A stretch of DNA of 64,000 nt from Thermomonospora catenispora (GTDB lineage Bacteria > Actinomycetota > Actinomycetes > Streptosporangiales > Streptosporangiaceae): the NCBI RefSeq assembly GCF_006363815.1, contig NZ_RRYT01000012.1:50933-114932 (forward strand). The letters are read 5' to 3'. Under the pieces are notes generated by a model, which worked only from the letters and a program-made list of their open reading frames with translations, had not been told where the DNA came from and searched no databases. Positions 25,720-35,407 of this stretch are shown one piece after another. How positions within the stretch are numbered: position 1 is the stretch's first letter; each line of letters opens with the position of its first letter. The position numbers and the translations under genes are program-made.

Positions 25720-26382
25720 GTGCGCGACAGCTATCACGAGGAACTCGACGGCATCTCCGACAAGCTCGTCGAGATGACACGACTGGTGCGGGCGGCCGTG
25801 TCCCGGGCGGTGCACGCGCTGCTGGACGCCGACCTGCGGCTGGCCGAGGAGGTCATCGGCGACGACGAGCGGGTCAACGGGCTCCACGCGCAGATCGAGC
25901 AGACCGTGCTCGATCTGATGGCACGCCAGCAGCCGGTGGCCGGCGACCTGCGCACCCTGGTCACCTCGCTGCGGATGAGCGGTGACCTGGAGCGGATGGG
26001 CGACCTGGCGGTGCACCTGGCCAAGACCGCCCGGCGCCGTCACCCCGACCCGGCGATCCCGCCGGAGATGCAGGCCACCGTGCTGGAGATGGGCCGGATC
26101 GCCGAGCGCATGGCCGCCAAGGCCGGCAGCGTCATCGCCTCCCGGAACGTCGACCTCGGCCTGGAGCTCGACGCCGACGACGACGCCATGGACCGGCTGC
26201 ACCGCAAGCTGTTCGACAGCATGCTGTCCCCCTCGTGGAAGCACGGCGTCGAGCCGGCGGTCGACATCTCCCTGGCCGGCCGGTACTTCGAGCGCTTCGC
26301 CGACCACGCCGTCCACGTCGCCGAGGACATGGTCTACATCGTCACCGGCCGGCGCCCCGAGGAGATCAACGAGCCGGCCTGA
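25720..26382 (+). CDS. phoU: phosphate signalling protein PhoU
   Basis: The 220-residue protein is built of two PhoU three-helix repeats, each with an E/D-xxx-D metal motif: EEVIGDDERVNGLHAQIEQ and SGDLERMGDLAVHLAK in the first, LDADDDAMDRLHRKLF and GRYFERFADHAVHVAEDMVYIVTG in the second. PhoU restrains PhoR and the Pst transporter when phosphate is sufficient. GTG 25720 begins exactly at the conserved N-terminus (RDSYHEELDGIS) and follows an AGGGAAG ribosome binding site. It is divergent from phoR-phoP over the PHO box. Confidence 0.95.
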   Translation: MRDSYHEELDGISDKLVEMTRLVRAAVSRAVHALLDADLRLAEEVIGDDERVNGLHAQIEQTVLDLMARQQPVAGDLRTLVTSLRMSGDLERMGDLAVHLAKTARRRHPDPAIPPEMQATVLEMGRIAERMAAKAGSVIASRNVDLGLELDADDDAMDRLHRKLFDSMLSPSWKHGVEPAVDISLAGRYFERFADHAVHVAEDMVYIVTGRRPEEINEPA

Positions 26383-26587
26383 GCCGCGGTCGAACCGGAC
26401 CGGACGCGCCCGGGCCGGCGTCGCGTTCCGACCGCGCGCGGTGCGCCCGCCGCGCCGCGGGCGCGGCGGAACGCGGTGCGCGGGCGCAGCGGCGCTCCCC
26501 GCACAGGCTCCGCCCGGAGGGGGACCGTCCGCCCGGCGTGCGCTCGCCCTCCGGGGGGCGGTCGGCCGCCGGGGCGTGAGAACGAGC

Positions 26588-26619
26588 GACGCCGACCGGC
26601 CCGCCGACCGGTCGGCGTC
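26588..26619. terminator. hairpin between phoU and gpmA
   Basis: GACGCCGACCGG (26588-26599) is perfectly complementary to CCGGTCGGCGTC (26608-26619) with an eight-base loop, close to the gpmA stop. The other 200 bases of this convergent gap are very GC-rich and show nothing else. Confidence 0.8.
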
Positions 26620-26642
26620 ATGATCGCCGAGAGTCCTCCCGG

Positions 26643-27467
26643 CTACTTCTTCTTCTTGTCCTTCTTGTCCTTGCGGGCGGCCCGGCCGGACGCGCCGTCG
26701 GAGTCCTTCGCGGCGCCGGAGGAGGCGGCGCCCTGGTTCTTGACCGCCTCGATGGCGGCCTTGGCGGCCTCGGGGTCGAGGTACTCCCCGCCCCGCTTGA
26801 GCGGGGTGAAGTCGTCGTCGAGCTCGTAGACCAGCGGGATGCCGGTGGGGATGTTGAGCTCGGCGATGTCGGCGTCGGAGATGTCGTCCAGGTGCTTGAC
26901 CAGGGCGCGCAGCGAGTTGCCGTGCGCGACGACCAGGACGGTCTTGCCCGAGGCCAGGTCCGGCACGATGGCGTCGTACCAGTACGGCAGCAGCCGGTCC
27001 ACCACGTCGGCCAGGCACTCGGTGCGCGGGATCAGCTCCGACGGCAGATGGGCGTACTTGAGGTCGTTGACCTGCGACAGCGGGTCGTTGTCGGCGATCG
27101 GCGGGGGCGGGGTGTCGTACGAGCGCCGCCAGATCTTGAACTGCTCCTCGCCGAACTCCTCACGGGTCTGCGCCTTGTTCTTGCCCTGCAGGGCGCCGTA
27201 GTGGCGTTCGTTCAGCCGCCAGGAGCGACGGACCGGGATCCACAGCAGGTCGGCCACGTCCAAGGCGATGTTGGCGGTGCGGATGGCCCGCTTGAGGACT
27301 GAGGTGTGCACCACGTCGGGGGTGATGTCGGCGTCCAGCAGCAGTTCACCGCCGTTGGTCGCCTCGCTCTCGCCCTTGGCGGACAGGTCCACGTCCACCC
27401 AGCCGGTGAACAGGCCCTCCGCGTTCCACACGCTTTCCCCGTGCCGGAGCAAAACCAAGGTCGCCAT
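26643..27467 (-). CDS. gpmA: 2,3-bisphosphoglycerate-dependent phosphoglycerate mutase
   Basis: The 274-residue enzyme interconverts 3- and 2-phosphoglycerate in glycolysis. [12 protein letters not shown] carries the phosphorylated His9, followed by [34 protein letters not shown], the second catalytic histidine in [15 protein letters not shown], and [13 protein letters not shown]. The core ends near residue 245. The last 30 residues are an unusual Ala/Ser/Lys-rich tail ending KDKKDKKKK, not needed for activity in the family. It is ten bases downstream of the YbjN gene and belongs to the mshA-ybjN-gpmA operon, as in Streptomyces. Confidence 0.95.
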   Translation of the reverse strand: MATLVLLRHGESVWNAEGLFTGWVDVDLSAKGESEATNGGELLLDADITPDVVHTSVLKRAIRTANIALDVADLLWIPVRRSWRLNERHYGALQGKNKAQTREEFGEEQFKIWRRSYDTPPPPIADNDPLSQVNDLKYAHLPSELIPRTECLADVVDRLLPYWYDAIVPDLASGKTVLVVAHGNSLRALVKHLDDISDADIAELNIPTGIPLVYELDDDFTPLKRGGEYLDPEAAKAAIEAVKNQGAASSGAAKDSDGASGRAARKDKKDKKKK

Positions 27468-27477
27468 GGCGGGAAGC

Positions 27478-27975
27478 CTACCGGGAGGGGTCGGCGAACC
27501 TCGCGAAGGCCTGCAGGTTGGCCAGGCTCTCCCCGCGGGAGACCCGCCAGGCCCATTCCTTGCGGATGGAGGTCTTGAAGCCCAGCTCCAGGGCCTTGTC
27601 GAAATTGTCGTCGGCGTAGCTGAGCACGCTGCCCAGCACCCGGTCGATCTCCTCGGCGCTGACCGACGACAGCGGCAGCCGGCCCACCAGATAAACGTCG
27701 CCGACCTCGTCGAGGGTGAACGCCACGGCGTACATGCGGCCGTTCTTGCGCAGCAGCCAGCGGTAGAACTCCTCGTGGTTCTCATCGGGCCGGCGGCAGA
27801 AGAACGCCTCGATGTGCAGGCTGTGGTCGCCCACGATCAGCCAGGTCATGGTGGCGAGCTTGTGCTCGCCGGGCAGCCTGACCAAGAACGCCCCTTCGCG
27901 GGGCTTCTCGTAGGTGACGTCGGCGTCCTTGAGGGCCTTTTCGATGATCTCTGCTGGGGTCATCGTGGGGGTCAT
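27478..27975 (-). CDS. YbjN domain protein
   Basis: The 165-residue soluble protein has a YbjN/sensory-transduction-like fold resembling type III secretion chaperones: an N-terminal helix ([15 protein letters not shown]), [61 protein letters not shown] and a helix with [16 protein letters not shown]. It overlaps the mshA stop codon by four bases and precedes gpmA by ten, so it is translated with them. YbjN proteins have been linked to stress regulation but the role of this one, which is conserved beside mshA, is unknown. A start at 27963 is also possible. Confidence 0.9.
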   Translation of the reverse strand: MTPTMTPAEIIEKALKDADVTYEKPREGAFLVRLPGEHKLATMTWLIVGDHSLHIEAFFCRRPDENHEEFYRWLLRKNGRMYAVAFTLDEVGDVYLVGRLPLSSVSAEEIDRVLGSVLSYADDNFDKALELGFKTSIRKEWAWRVSRGESLANLQAFARFADPSR

Positions 27976-29273
27976 CGCGGGAGCGCTCCGGCGGGTTGGG
28001 CAACGGCGGTCACCGCCCCGGCGTACACCTCCAGCAGCCGGTCCACGGTGCCCTCCCAGCCGAACCGGTGGGCGTGGCGGACCGCGCCGCGGGCGAGGCG
28101 CTCGCGCAGCCGGGGCTCGGCCCCGAGGCGGGACAGCACGGCAGCGTAGTCGGCGGGATCGTGACCGTCGATCAGCACACCGGATTCGCCGTCGCGCACG
28201 GCGGTGCGCAGCCCGCCCACGGCGGCGGCGACGACCGGGGTGCCGCAGGCCTGGGACTCGGCGGCGACCAGGCCGAAGGACTCGTTGTGGGAGGGCACCA
28301 CGGTCACGTCGGCGGCGCGGTACCACTCGGCCAGCTCCGACTGCGGGCACGGCGGCTCGAACCGCACCAGGTCGGCGATGCCCAGGTCGCCGGCGAGCTT
28401 CTGCAGCCCGTCGGGCCGGGCGCGGCCGGTGCCGCTGGGGCCGCCGACCACCGCGACGACCAGCCGGCTCCGCAGCCTCGGATCGGTCTCCACCATCCGG
28501 GCGGCGGCGCGCAGCAGCACGTCGGGGGCCTTGAGCGGCTGGATCCGGCCGACGAACAGCAGCACGTACGCCTCCCGCGGCAGGCCGAGGCGGCGGCGGG
28601 CCGCCTCGGTGCCGGAGCGCAGCAACCCGGGGCGGGGGCGGAAGCGGGACAGGTCGACGCCGGGGGTGACGGTGGCGACGCGGGCGGGGTCGGCCCCGTA
28701 CAGCTCCACGAGCTGGCGGGCCTCCTCGTCGGTGTTGGCCACCAGCCGGTCGGCCGACTCGACCACCTGTTCCTCGCCGAGGATCCGGCCGGGCGGCTCG
28801 GGGGTGTCGCCCTCGGCGAGCGCGGCGTTCTTGACCTTGGCCATGGTGTGCATGGAGTGCACCAGCGGCACGCCCCAGCGCTGCTTGGCGGCCCATCCGA
28901 CCTGGCCGGACAGCCAGTAGTGGGTGTGCAGCAGGTCATAGTGCCCGGGTTCGTGGGCGGCCTCGGCGCGCAGCACCCCGGAGGTGAATCCGCACAGCTC
29001 GGCGGGGAGCTCGCTTTTGTCCAGCTCCTCGAACGGCCCGGCGATCACGTGCCGGACCAGCACGCCGGGGACCAGTTCGGCCACCGGGGGCAGGTCCCGG
29101 GAGGTGGCGCGGGTGAAGATGTCGACCTCGACTCCCCTGTCGGCCAGCCGTTTGGCGATCTCCACGATGTAGACGTTCATGCCCCCCGCATCGCCCGTAC
29201 CCGGCTGGTCGAGCGGCGAGGTGTGCACGCTCAGTGTCGCAATCCGCCTGATCGGGGCGCTTCGGCGCGACAA
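27972..29273 (-). CDS. mshA: D-inositol-3-phosphate glycosyltransferase (mycothiol synthesis)
   Basis: The 433-residue GT4 enzyme transfers GlcNAc from UDP-GlcNAc to inositol 3-phosphate, the first step of mycothiol synthesis. Family features: [30 protein letters not shown] (acceptor loop), the HTHYWLSG and [11 protein letters not shown] histidine motifs, [31 protein letters not shown] and the donor site [23 protein letters not shown] with E-x7-E. TTG at 29273 is chosen because GGAGG lies nine bases upstream on the coding strand; the longer frame to 29366 would nearly touch the divergent SDR start. It leads the mshA-ybjN-gpmA operon. Confidence 0.94.
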   Translation of the reverse strand: MSRRSAPIRRIATLSVHTSPLDQPGTGDAGGMNVYIVEIAKRLADRGVEVDIFTRATSRDLPPVAELVPGVLVRHVIAGPFEELDKSELPAELCGFTSGVLRAEAAHEPGHYDLLHTHYWLSGQVGWAAKQRWGVPLVHSMHTMAKVKNAALAEGDTPEPPGRILGEEQVVESADRLVANTDEEARQLVELYGADPARVATVTPGVDLSRFRPRPGLLRSGTEAARRRLGLPREAYVLLFVGRIQPLKAPDVLLRAAARMVETDPRLRSRLVVAVVGGPSGTGRARPDGLQKLAGDLGIADLVRFEPPCPQSELAEWYRAADVTVVPSHNESFGLVAAESQACGTPVVAAAVGGLRTAVRDGESGVLIDGHDPADYAAVLSRLGAEPRLRERLARGAVRHAHRFGWEGTVDRLLEVYAGAVTAVAQPAGALPR

Positions 29274-29373
29274 GGGACACCACCTCCGTTGGGAGAACCT
29301 ATCGACCGCACGGTCTGTTCCCGGCGCATCCCCCGCCGGAGGGGACGTTGCGCCGAGGCGGGACAATCAGGAT

Positions 29374-30141
29374 GTGCGTAAGACGGCGGTAGTGACTGGA
29401 GCGAGCAGTGGGATCGGCGCGGCCACGGCCCGCCGGCTGGCGGCCGAGGGCTTCAACGTGGTGTTGGCGGCCCGGCGACGGGACCGGCTGGACGCGCTGG
29501 TCGAGGAGATCGGGAAGAGCGTTCCGGGGGCGGGCCGGCTGGCCGCGGTCACCCTGGACGTGACCTCACAGGAGTCGGTGGACGCGCTGGCGGCGGGCCT
29601 GCCCGAGTGCCACGTGCTGGTCAACAACGCGGGCGGCGCGATCGGCATGGAGTCGGTCGCCGAGGCGGACCCGGCGGACTGGCAGACCATGTACGACACC
29701 AACGTGCTGGGCCTGCTGCGGGTCACCAAGGCCCTGCTGCCCAAGCTGATCGCCAGCGGCGACGGGCATGTGGTCAACGTCACGTCGCTGGCGGGCCACG
29801 TCCCCTATGAGGGCGGCGCCGGCTACAACGCGGCCAAGCACGCGGCCTACGCGGTCAACGAGGTCATGCGGCTGGAGCTGGTCGCCGAGCCGGTGCGCGT
29901 CACCGAGATCGCCCCCGGCATGGTCAAGACCGAGGAGTTCAGCCTGGTCCGGTTCCGCGGGGACGCCGAGAAGGCCGCCAAGGTGTACGAGGGCGTCGCC
30001 GAGCCGCTGGTGGCCGAGGACGTCGCCGACTGCATCGCCTGGGCGGTGACCCGTCCCCCGCACGTCAACATCGACCGCATCGACGTTCAGCCCCGGGTGC
30101 AGGCCGCCCCCTACAAGGTGCACCGGGAGCCCGCCTCTTAG
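29374..30141 (+). CDS. short-chain dehydrogenase/reductase, YdfG-like
   Basis: The 255-residue classical SDR has TGASSGIG (residues 8-15) for NADP binding, with ARRRDRL after strand two favouring NADP, NNAGG, the catalytic serine in VNVTSLAG and YNAAK with catalytic Tyr/Lys, then IAPGMVKTEEF. The region after it resembles YdfG (3-hydroxy acid/L-allo-threonine dehydrogenase) more than fatty-acid reductases. The substrate is not determined. GTG 29374 is divergent from mshA. Its stop overlaps that of the convergent methyltransferase by three bases at 30138-30141. Confidence 0.9.
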   Translation: MRKTAVVTGASSGIGAATARRLAAEGFNVVLAARRRDRLDALVEEIGKSVPGAGRLAAVTLDVTSQESVDALAAGLPECHVLVNNAGGAIGMESVAEADPADWQTMYDTNVLGLLRVTKALLPKLIASGDGHVVNVTSLAGHVPYEGGAGYNAAKHAAYAVNEVMRLELVAEPVRVTEIAPGMVKTEEFSLVRFRGDAEKAAKVYEGVAEPLVAEDVADCIAWAVTRPPHVNIDRIDVQPRVQAAPYKVHREPAS

Positions 30142-30977
30142 GGGGCGACGGCCGACCAGGGGAGGGTGACCTCGCCCAGCCGCCAGCGCGGGCGGGGGCC
30201 CAGGGGCGGGCGGGTGAGGACGGGGTGGATCTGCGCCAGCAGGCGCACGGCCTCGATCCAGCGGGCCCTGGGGCCGAAGACGGACTGGGGGGCGGCGACG
30301 GCCCAGCAGCGGTCGAAGTCGGCGAGGAACGCGTGGACGGGCTCGCCGGGGACGTTGCGATGGATGAGGGTCTTGGGGAGCCGCTCGGCCAGGTCCGAGG
30401 GGCGGGAGAGGGTCGGCAGGTGGGCGGCGAAGGTGATGGTGCGGGGCCCTTCGGGGCCCAGCGCGACCCAGACGGCGCGGCGCCCGATCTCGCTGCAGGT
30501 GCCCTCGATCAGGACGCCGTCGGGGGCGAGCTTGGCCCGTAGGGCGTCCCAGGCGCGCCAGGCGGCCGGCTCGTCGTACTGGCGGAGGACGTTGAAGGCG
30601 CGGATCAGCGCCGGGGGGCGGTCGACGGGGAGTTCGAAGCCGCCGAGCCGGAACGACAGGTCCGCGTACCGACCGGTGGGACGGACGCGGTCGAGGAACG
30701 CCAGGCCGGCGGCGACGCGCTCGGGGTCGATCTCGATGCCGACGACCTGGAGGCGGGGGCAGACCGCGCGGAGCCGGTCGTACAGCTCGACGGTGGTGAC
30801 GGGCGAGGCGCCGTAGCCCAGGTCGACGGCCAGCGGACGCGGGTCCGAGCGCAGGGCGCGGGTCTGGGTGACGGCGATCCACAGGTCGACGCGGCGCAGG
30901 CGGTTGGGGGCGGTGGTCCCCCGGGTCGCCTCGCCCACCGGTTTGGCCGGTCTGCCCGGCGCCTTGCGCGCGGCCAT
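30138..30977 (-). CDS. SAM-dependent methyltransferase-like protein
   Basis: The 279-residue protein has a class I methyltransferase start: LAVDLGYGASPVTTVELYDRL (motif I, with D-x-G-x-G), LQVVGIEIDPERVAAGLAFL (acidic end of strand 2), and a motif IV-like LPVDRPPALIRAFNVLRQYDE. The C-terminal half, with GPRTITFAAHLPTLSRPSDLAERLPKTLIHRNVPGEPVHAFLADFDRCWAV, is conserved in actinobacterial homologues but of unknown use. The N-terminus is basic. Substrate unknown. It converges on the SDR gene with overlapping stop codons and is divergent from an acyl-CoA synthetase gene. Confidence 0.8.
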   Translation of the reverse strand: MAARKAPGRPAKPVGEATRGTTAPNRLRRVDLWIAVTQTRALRSDPRPLAVDLGYGASPVTTVELYDRLRAVCPRLQVVGIEIDPERVAAGLAFLDRVRPTGRYADLSFRLGGFELPVDRPPALIRAFNVLRQYDEPAAWRAWDALRAKLAPDGVLIEGTCSEIGRRAVWVALGPEGPRTITFAAHLPTLSRPSDLAERLPKTLIHRNVPGEPVHAFLADFDRCWAVAAPQSVFGPRARWIEAVRLLAQIHPVLTRPPLGPRPRWRLGEVTLPWSAVAP

Positions 30978-31079
30978 GGGGTCGATTGTGGCGCGAGGAC
31001 CCACCGAATGAGATTCTGTAAGACATCGGTTACGGTGATCGTCGCGGCTCTGAACGCCCCCCAGCACCGAGGAGCACGG

Positions 31080-32762
31080 ATGCTCGACCTGGCGACCCTG
31101 CACGAGGCCATCGCAGCGGCCAAGCCGGACGCCGAATGCCTGATCTGGCGGGACCGCAGGCTGACCTGGCGGGAGGTGACCGACCGGACGCGGCGCCTGG
31201 CGCGCGTGCTGCACGAGCACGGGCTGGGCCGCCGCGAGACGGCCGCCGAGCCCTGGGAGTCGCCGCACGACCATCTGGCGCTCTACCTGTACAACGGCCC
31301 GGAGTACCTGGAGGGCCTGCTCGGAGCGCACAAGGCGCGCGTCGCCCCGTTCAACGTCAACTACCGGTACGTGGACGAGGAGCTGGTCCACCTGTTCACC
31401 GACGGCCGGCCGGCCGCGATCCTCTACCACGCCGCGTTCGCCCCGACGCTGGCCCGCGCGCTCGACCGGCTCGGCCGCCGGCCGCTGCTGCTCCAGGTCG
31501 CCGACGAGTCCGGGAACGACCTGCTGCCCGGCGCGCTGGACTACGAACAGGCCCTCGCCGCCGCCTCCCCCGACCCGCTGGACGTCCGCCCCGACCCCTC
31601 CGACCTGCACATCCTCTACACCGGCGGGACGACCGGCCGGCCCAAGGGCGTGCTGTGGCGGATCGGCGACCTGCTGACCGGCCCGCTGGCCGTCCGCCGC
31701 CGCGACGGCGGGCCGTTCTCCGGCGTCGAGGAGGCGGTGGACGGCGCGCTGAACCGTCCCGAGGCGCGGGTGCTGGTCGCTCCGCCGATGATGCACGGCG
31801 GCGGCACCTGGACCGCGCTGGGCGGCTGGTGCGGCGGCGGGGTCGTGATCATCCCCGACCGGGTGGACCGCCTCGATGCGGCGAACCTGCTGAGCGTCGC
31901 CACCCGCGAGCGCGTCACCAGGATGCCGCTGGTCGGCGACGCGTTCTGCCGCCCGCTGGTGGAGGAGCTGGAGCGCGCCGAACCCGGCGCCTATGACCTG
32001 TCCTCCCTGCGCAGCATCATCAACTCGGCCGCCGCCATCAGCCCCGGCGTGCGCGCCCGGCTGACGGCGCTGCTCCCGCACGTGCGGATCCTCGACGTGC
32101 TCGGCTCCTCCGAATCCGGCTTCCAGGTCGCCCGGCAGGCGGCCGGGAGCGAACCGTTCCACCCCATGCCCGGCGCCGCGGTGGTCAGCGACGACCGCAC
32201 CCGGCTGCTGAAGCCCGGGGAGGAGGAGGTCGGCTGGCTGGCCAAGAGCGGCGTCATCCCGCTCGGCTACCTCGGCGACCCGGACAAGACGCGGGAGACG
32301 TTCGTCACCATCGAGGGGCGGCGGCTGGTCGTGGCGGGCGACCGGGCGCGGCTGCTGCAGGACGGCCGGATCGAGGTGTACGGCCGGGAGGCGACCACCA
32401 TCAACACCGGCGGGGAGAAGGTGTACGCCGAGGAGGTCGAGGAGGTGCTGCGCGGCATCCCCGGCGTCGCCGAGGCCCTGGTGGTGGGCCGGCCGAGCGA
32501 GCGATGGGGCCAGGAGGTCGTGGCGGTGATCCGGCCGGACCGCCGGGAGCCCGGCGCGGCCGGCCTCACCGACGAGGCGCTGCGGGCGGGCTGCGCCGCC
32601 CGCCTGGCCGGCTACAAGATCCCCAAGGCGTTCTTCCGCACCGAGGAGAGCCTGCGGCTGCCCAACGGCAAGGCCGACTACAAGACCGCGCGCGCCATCG
32701 TGGCCAAGGGCGCGGCCATGAGCGCGGCCGAGGGCGCGCCCCGGGGCGCGGCCGAGGGCTGA
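31080..32762 (+). CDS. acyl-CoA synthetase (AMP-forming)
   Basis: The 560-residue ANL-family ligase activates a carboxylic acid with ATP to an acyl-adenylate and then to acyl-CoA. It has LHILYTGGTTGRPKGVLW (P-loop A3, about residues 178-195), LGSSESG (A5), YGREATTINTGGEKVYAEEVEEVLRGIPGVAEALVVGRP (A7-A8 hinge) and LPNGKADY with the catalytic lysine (A10). FNVNYRYVDEELVHLF is typical of the FadD branch of long or branched acid ligases. ATG 31080 is chosen because GAGGAG lies six bases upstream; a 24-residue longer reading is possible. A short Ala/Gly-rich tail follows the catalytic lysine. Substrate unknown. Confidence 0.9.
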   Translation: MLDLATLHEAIAAAKPDAECLIWRDRRLTWREVTDRTRRLARVLHEHGLGRRETAAEPWESPHDHLALYLYNGPEYLEGLLGAHKARVAPFNVNYRYVDEELVHLFTDGRPAAILYHAAFAPTLARALDRLGRRPLLLQVADESGNDLLPGALDYEQALAAASPDPLDVRPDPSDLHILYTGGTTGRPKGVLWRIGDLLTGPLAVRRRDGGPFSGVEEAVDGALNRPEARVLVAPPMMHGGGTWTALGGWCGGGVVIIPDRVDRLDAANLLSVATRERVTRMPLVGDAFCRPLVEELERAEPGAYDLSSLRSIINSAAAISPGVRARLTALLPHVRILDVLGSSESGFQVARQAAGSEPFHPMPGAAVVSDDRTRLLKPGEEEVGWLAKSGVIPLGYLGDPDKTRETFVTIEGRRLVVAGDRARLLQDGRIEVYGREATTINTGGEKVYAEEVEEVLRGIPGVAEALVVGRPSERWGQEVVAVIRPDRREPGAAGLTDEALRAGCAARLAGYKIPKAFFRTEESLRLPNGKADYKTARAIVAKGAAMSAAEGAPRGAAEG

Positions 32763-32786
32763 CCGCCCGGGGGCCGGGCGGAGGGG

Positions 32787-33299
<513 letters not shown>

Positions 33300-33447
33300 C
33301 ACACCCCCACCCTCCATCCTGACCGATTGCCAACCTATTCGATACCCAGGTCGTGATAGGCGTTAAATCACCGCGCGTCAGTCAGCACCCGGGTCCGACA
33401 GGCCCTAACGTGACAGCGGGCTGTGCCGCTGTACCTGGAGGTTCACT

Positions 33448-34284
33448 GTGAAGATCCTCGTCGCCGGAGCGACCGGCGCCATCGGACGTCGTCTGGTGCC
33501 GTTGCTCGTCCAGGCCGGCCACGACGTCTCGGGCACGACCCGGAGCACCGAGCGGGCCGAGGCCCTGAAGGAAGCGGGGGCCCGGCCGGTGGTGGTCGAC
33601 GTTCTGGACGCCGAAGCGCTGCGGGAGGCGGTCGTCGCCGAACGGCCCGACGTGATCATCCACCAGCTCACCGACCTGGCCGCGGAGGACTTCGCGGCCA
33701 ACAACCGGCTGCGCATCGAGGGCACCCGCAACCTGGTGGACGCCGCCAAGGCCGCCGGGGTCGAGAAGATGATCGCGCAGAGCATCGCCTGGCTGTACGT
33801 CCCCGGCTCCACGCCGGCGACGGAGGACGAGCCGCTGGACGACCGGGCGTTCCCCTACCCGGGCGTGGCCGCGCTGGAGGAGGCCGTGGGCACCATGCCG
33901 CACGGCGTCGTGCTGCGCTATGGAGCGTTTTACGGCCCCGGCACCTGGTACGCGCCCGACGGCGCGATCGCCGAGCGGGTCCGGGCGGGCGAGTACCGCC
34001 CCTCTCCGGCCTGGACGTCGTTCATCCACGTGGACGACGCCGCGGCCGCCGCGGTGGAGGCGCTGGAGTGGCCGGCCGGTCCGGTGAACGTGGTGGACGA
34101 CGAGCCCGCCCAGGCCACCGAGTGGATGCCGGTGTACTGCGAGGCGATCGGCACGCCCCTTCCGGCGGGGGGCCGGCACGCCGCCGCCACCGGCCGCCCG
34201 ATCTCCAACGCCAAGGCCCGCGGCCTGGGCTGGAAGCCGCAGTACGCGAGCTGGCGCACCGGTTTCGCGCACCTGACGGACTGA
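33448..34284 (+). CDS. NAD(P)-dependent epimerase/dehydratase family protein
   Basis: The 278-residue protein is an extended/atypical short-chain dehydrogenase with ILVAGATGAIGRRLVPLLVQAGHDV (GxxGxxG at residues 7-13) and the arginine after strand two (TTRS) suggesting NADP. The usual YxxxK catalytic pair is not clear: IAQSIAWLYVPG fills the first part and the expected lysine is absent, which is common in the atypical branch. SFIHVDDAAAAAVEALEW is the conserved domain-2 motif. GTG 33448 follows TGGAGG by six bases. It is a single gene; substrate unknown. Confidence 0.87.
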   Translation: MKILVAGATGAIGRRLVPLLVQAGHDVSGTTRSTERAEALKEAGARPVVVDVLDAEALREAVVAERPDVIIHQLTDLAAEDFAANNRLRIEGTRNLVDAAKAAGVEKMIAQSIAWLYVPGSTPATEDEPLDDRAFPYPGVAALEEAVGTMPHGVVLRYGAFYGPGTWYAPDGAIAERVRAGEYRPSPAWTSFIHVDDAAAAAVEALEWPAGPVNVVDDEPAQATEWMPVYCEAIGTPLPAGGRHAAATGRPISNAKARGLGWKPQYASWRTGFAHLTD

Positions 34285-34508
34285 GGCCCCGCCGCTTCCG
34301 GAGCCCGCCGCGCCTGTGCGGCGACGACGGCCCCCCGGCGGCGCATCGCCCGGAGGACGCCGGTCGGCGGGGCGGGTCGATGCGGCACCGCACCGGACCC
34401 GCGCCGGAGTCGGCCTCGGATCGATGCGGCCGGCGGCGTCCGGACCCGCCGGAGCGCCTCCGCCCGGGCCGCCTCGCCCGGCGGGCGGTGCGGTCGGACC
34501 GGGCCGGG
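34285..34508. other. convergent gap with no recognised feature
   Basis: About 220 very GC-rich bases between the convergent epimerase and dioxygenase genes. Several short self-complementary GC stretches could fold but none stands out as a terminator, and no gene is supported. Confidence 0.4.
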
Positions 34509-35288
34509 TCAGGCGAACTGGAACGACCGCTTGGCCAGCCCGTACCAGTACCCGTCGATCACGGCGCGGGTCTCCCCCGGCCGGTCGACGTCCGCGCCGA
34601 GGGCGACGAACAGCGGGGCGAAGTGCTCGGTCCTGGGGTGGGCCAGCCGCGCCGCCGGGGCCTTGCGCCGGAAGTCCAGCAGGGCGTCGACGTCCCGGGC
34701 GGTCACCGTCTCGTGCGCCCACTGGTCGAACTCCGCCGACCAGCTCGGCGGATCCGCGTCGACCCCCTTGCGGGGGTCGAACGCGCTCAGGTTGTGGGTG
34801 GTGAACCCGCTGCCGACGATCAGCACGCCCCGGTCGCGCAGCGGGGCCAGCCGCCGCCCCAGGTCGAGCAGCTCGACAGGGTCCAGGGTGGGCATGGAGA
34901 TCTGCAGCACCGGGACGTCGGCCTGCGGATACATCTCCTTGAGCGGAACGTAGGCGCCGTGGTCCAGCCCGCGCCGGGGGTCGTGGCGGACGGGCCGTCC
35001 GGCGCCGCCGAGGAGCGCGCGCACGTCCTCGGCCAGGGCGGGGGCGCCGGGGGCGTCATAGGTCACGCGGTAGTAGCGCTCGGGGAAGCCCCAGAAGTCG
35101 TGCACCAGCGGCACCCGTTCGGTGGCGCCCACGGTCAGCGGCGCCGCCTCCCAGTGCGCGGACACGACGAGGATCGCCTCGGGCCGGGGCAGGGCCGCCG
35201 CCCAGTCCGCCAGCTGGCGCGTCCACACCGGGTCGTCGGCCAGCGGCGGCGCACCGTGACTCAGATACAAGGCGGGCATACGGCTCAT
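34509..35288 (-). CDS. DODA-type extradiol ring-cleavage dioxygenase (YgiD/LigB family)
   Basis: The 259-residue enzyme resembles 4,5-DOPA extradiol dioxygenases, which open catechol rings using Fe or Zn. It begins MPALYLSHGAPP with the metal histidine His11, has ILVVSAHWE with His45, the HDFWGFPERYYRVTYDAPG substrate loop, GLDHGAYVPLKEMYPQADVPVLQIS, VGSGFTTHNL and HPRTEHFAPLFVALGA with the catalytic histidine. All expected ligands are in place. It is transcribed alone from a promoter region that holds a GTTGA-AACA-TCAAC inverted repeat. The true substrate is unknown. Confidence 0.92.
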   Translation of the reverse strand: MSRMPALYLSHGAPPLADDPVWTRQLADWAAALPRPEAILVVSAHWEAAPLTVGATERVPLVHDFWGFPERYYRVTYDAPGAPALAEDVRALLGGAGRPVRHDPRRGLDHGAYVPLKEMYPQADVPVLQISMPTLDPVELLDLGRRLAPLRDRGVLIVGSGFTTHNLSAFDPRKGVDADPPSWSAEFDQWAHETVTARDVDALLDFRRKAPAARLAHPRTEHFAPLFVALGADVDRPGETRAVIDGYWYGLAKRSFQFA

Positions 35289-35311
35289 ATCGCCAGCCTA
35301 GGCCAGGTTTA

Positions 35312-35325
35312 GTTGAAACATCAAC
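35312..35325. promoter_or_regulatory. inverted repeat upstream of the dioxygenase gene
   Basis: GTTGA and TCAAC flank AACA, within TTTAGTTGAAACATCAACAA, 24 bases upstream of the dioxygenase start. It resembles MarR-family operators, and such dioxygenases are often MarR-controlled, but no MarR gene is adjacent. Confidence 0.5.
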
Positions 35326-35407
35326 AATCGGTGCGGAAGGCCTCTCCGCACCGTGCGTCGCCGTCGCGCCCCGGGGCTTCCCGGCGGACGCGCGGACCCG
35401 CCCGTCC

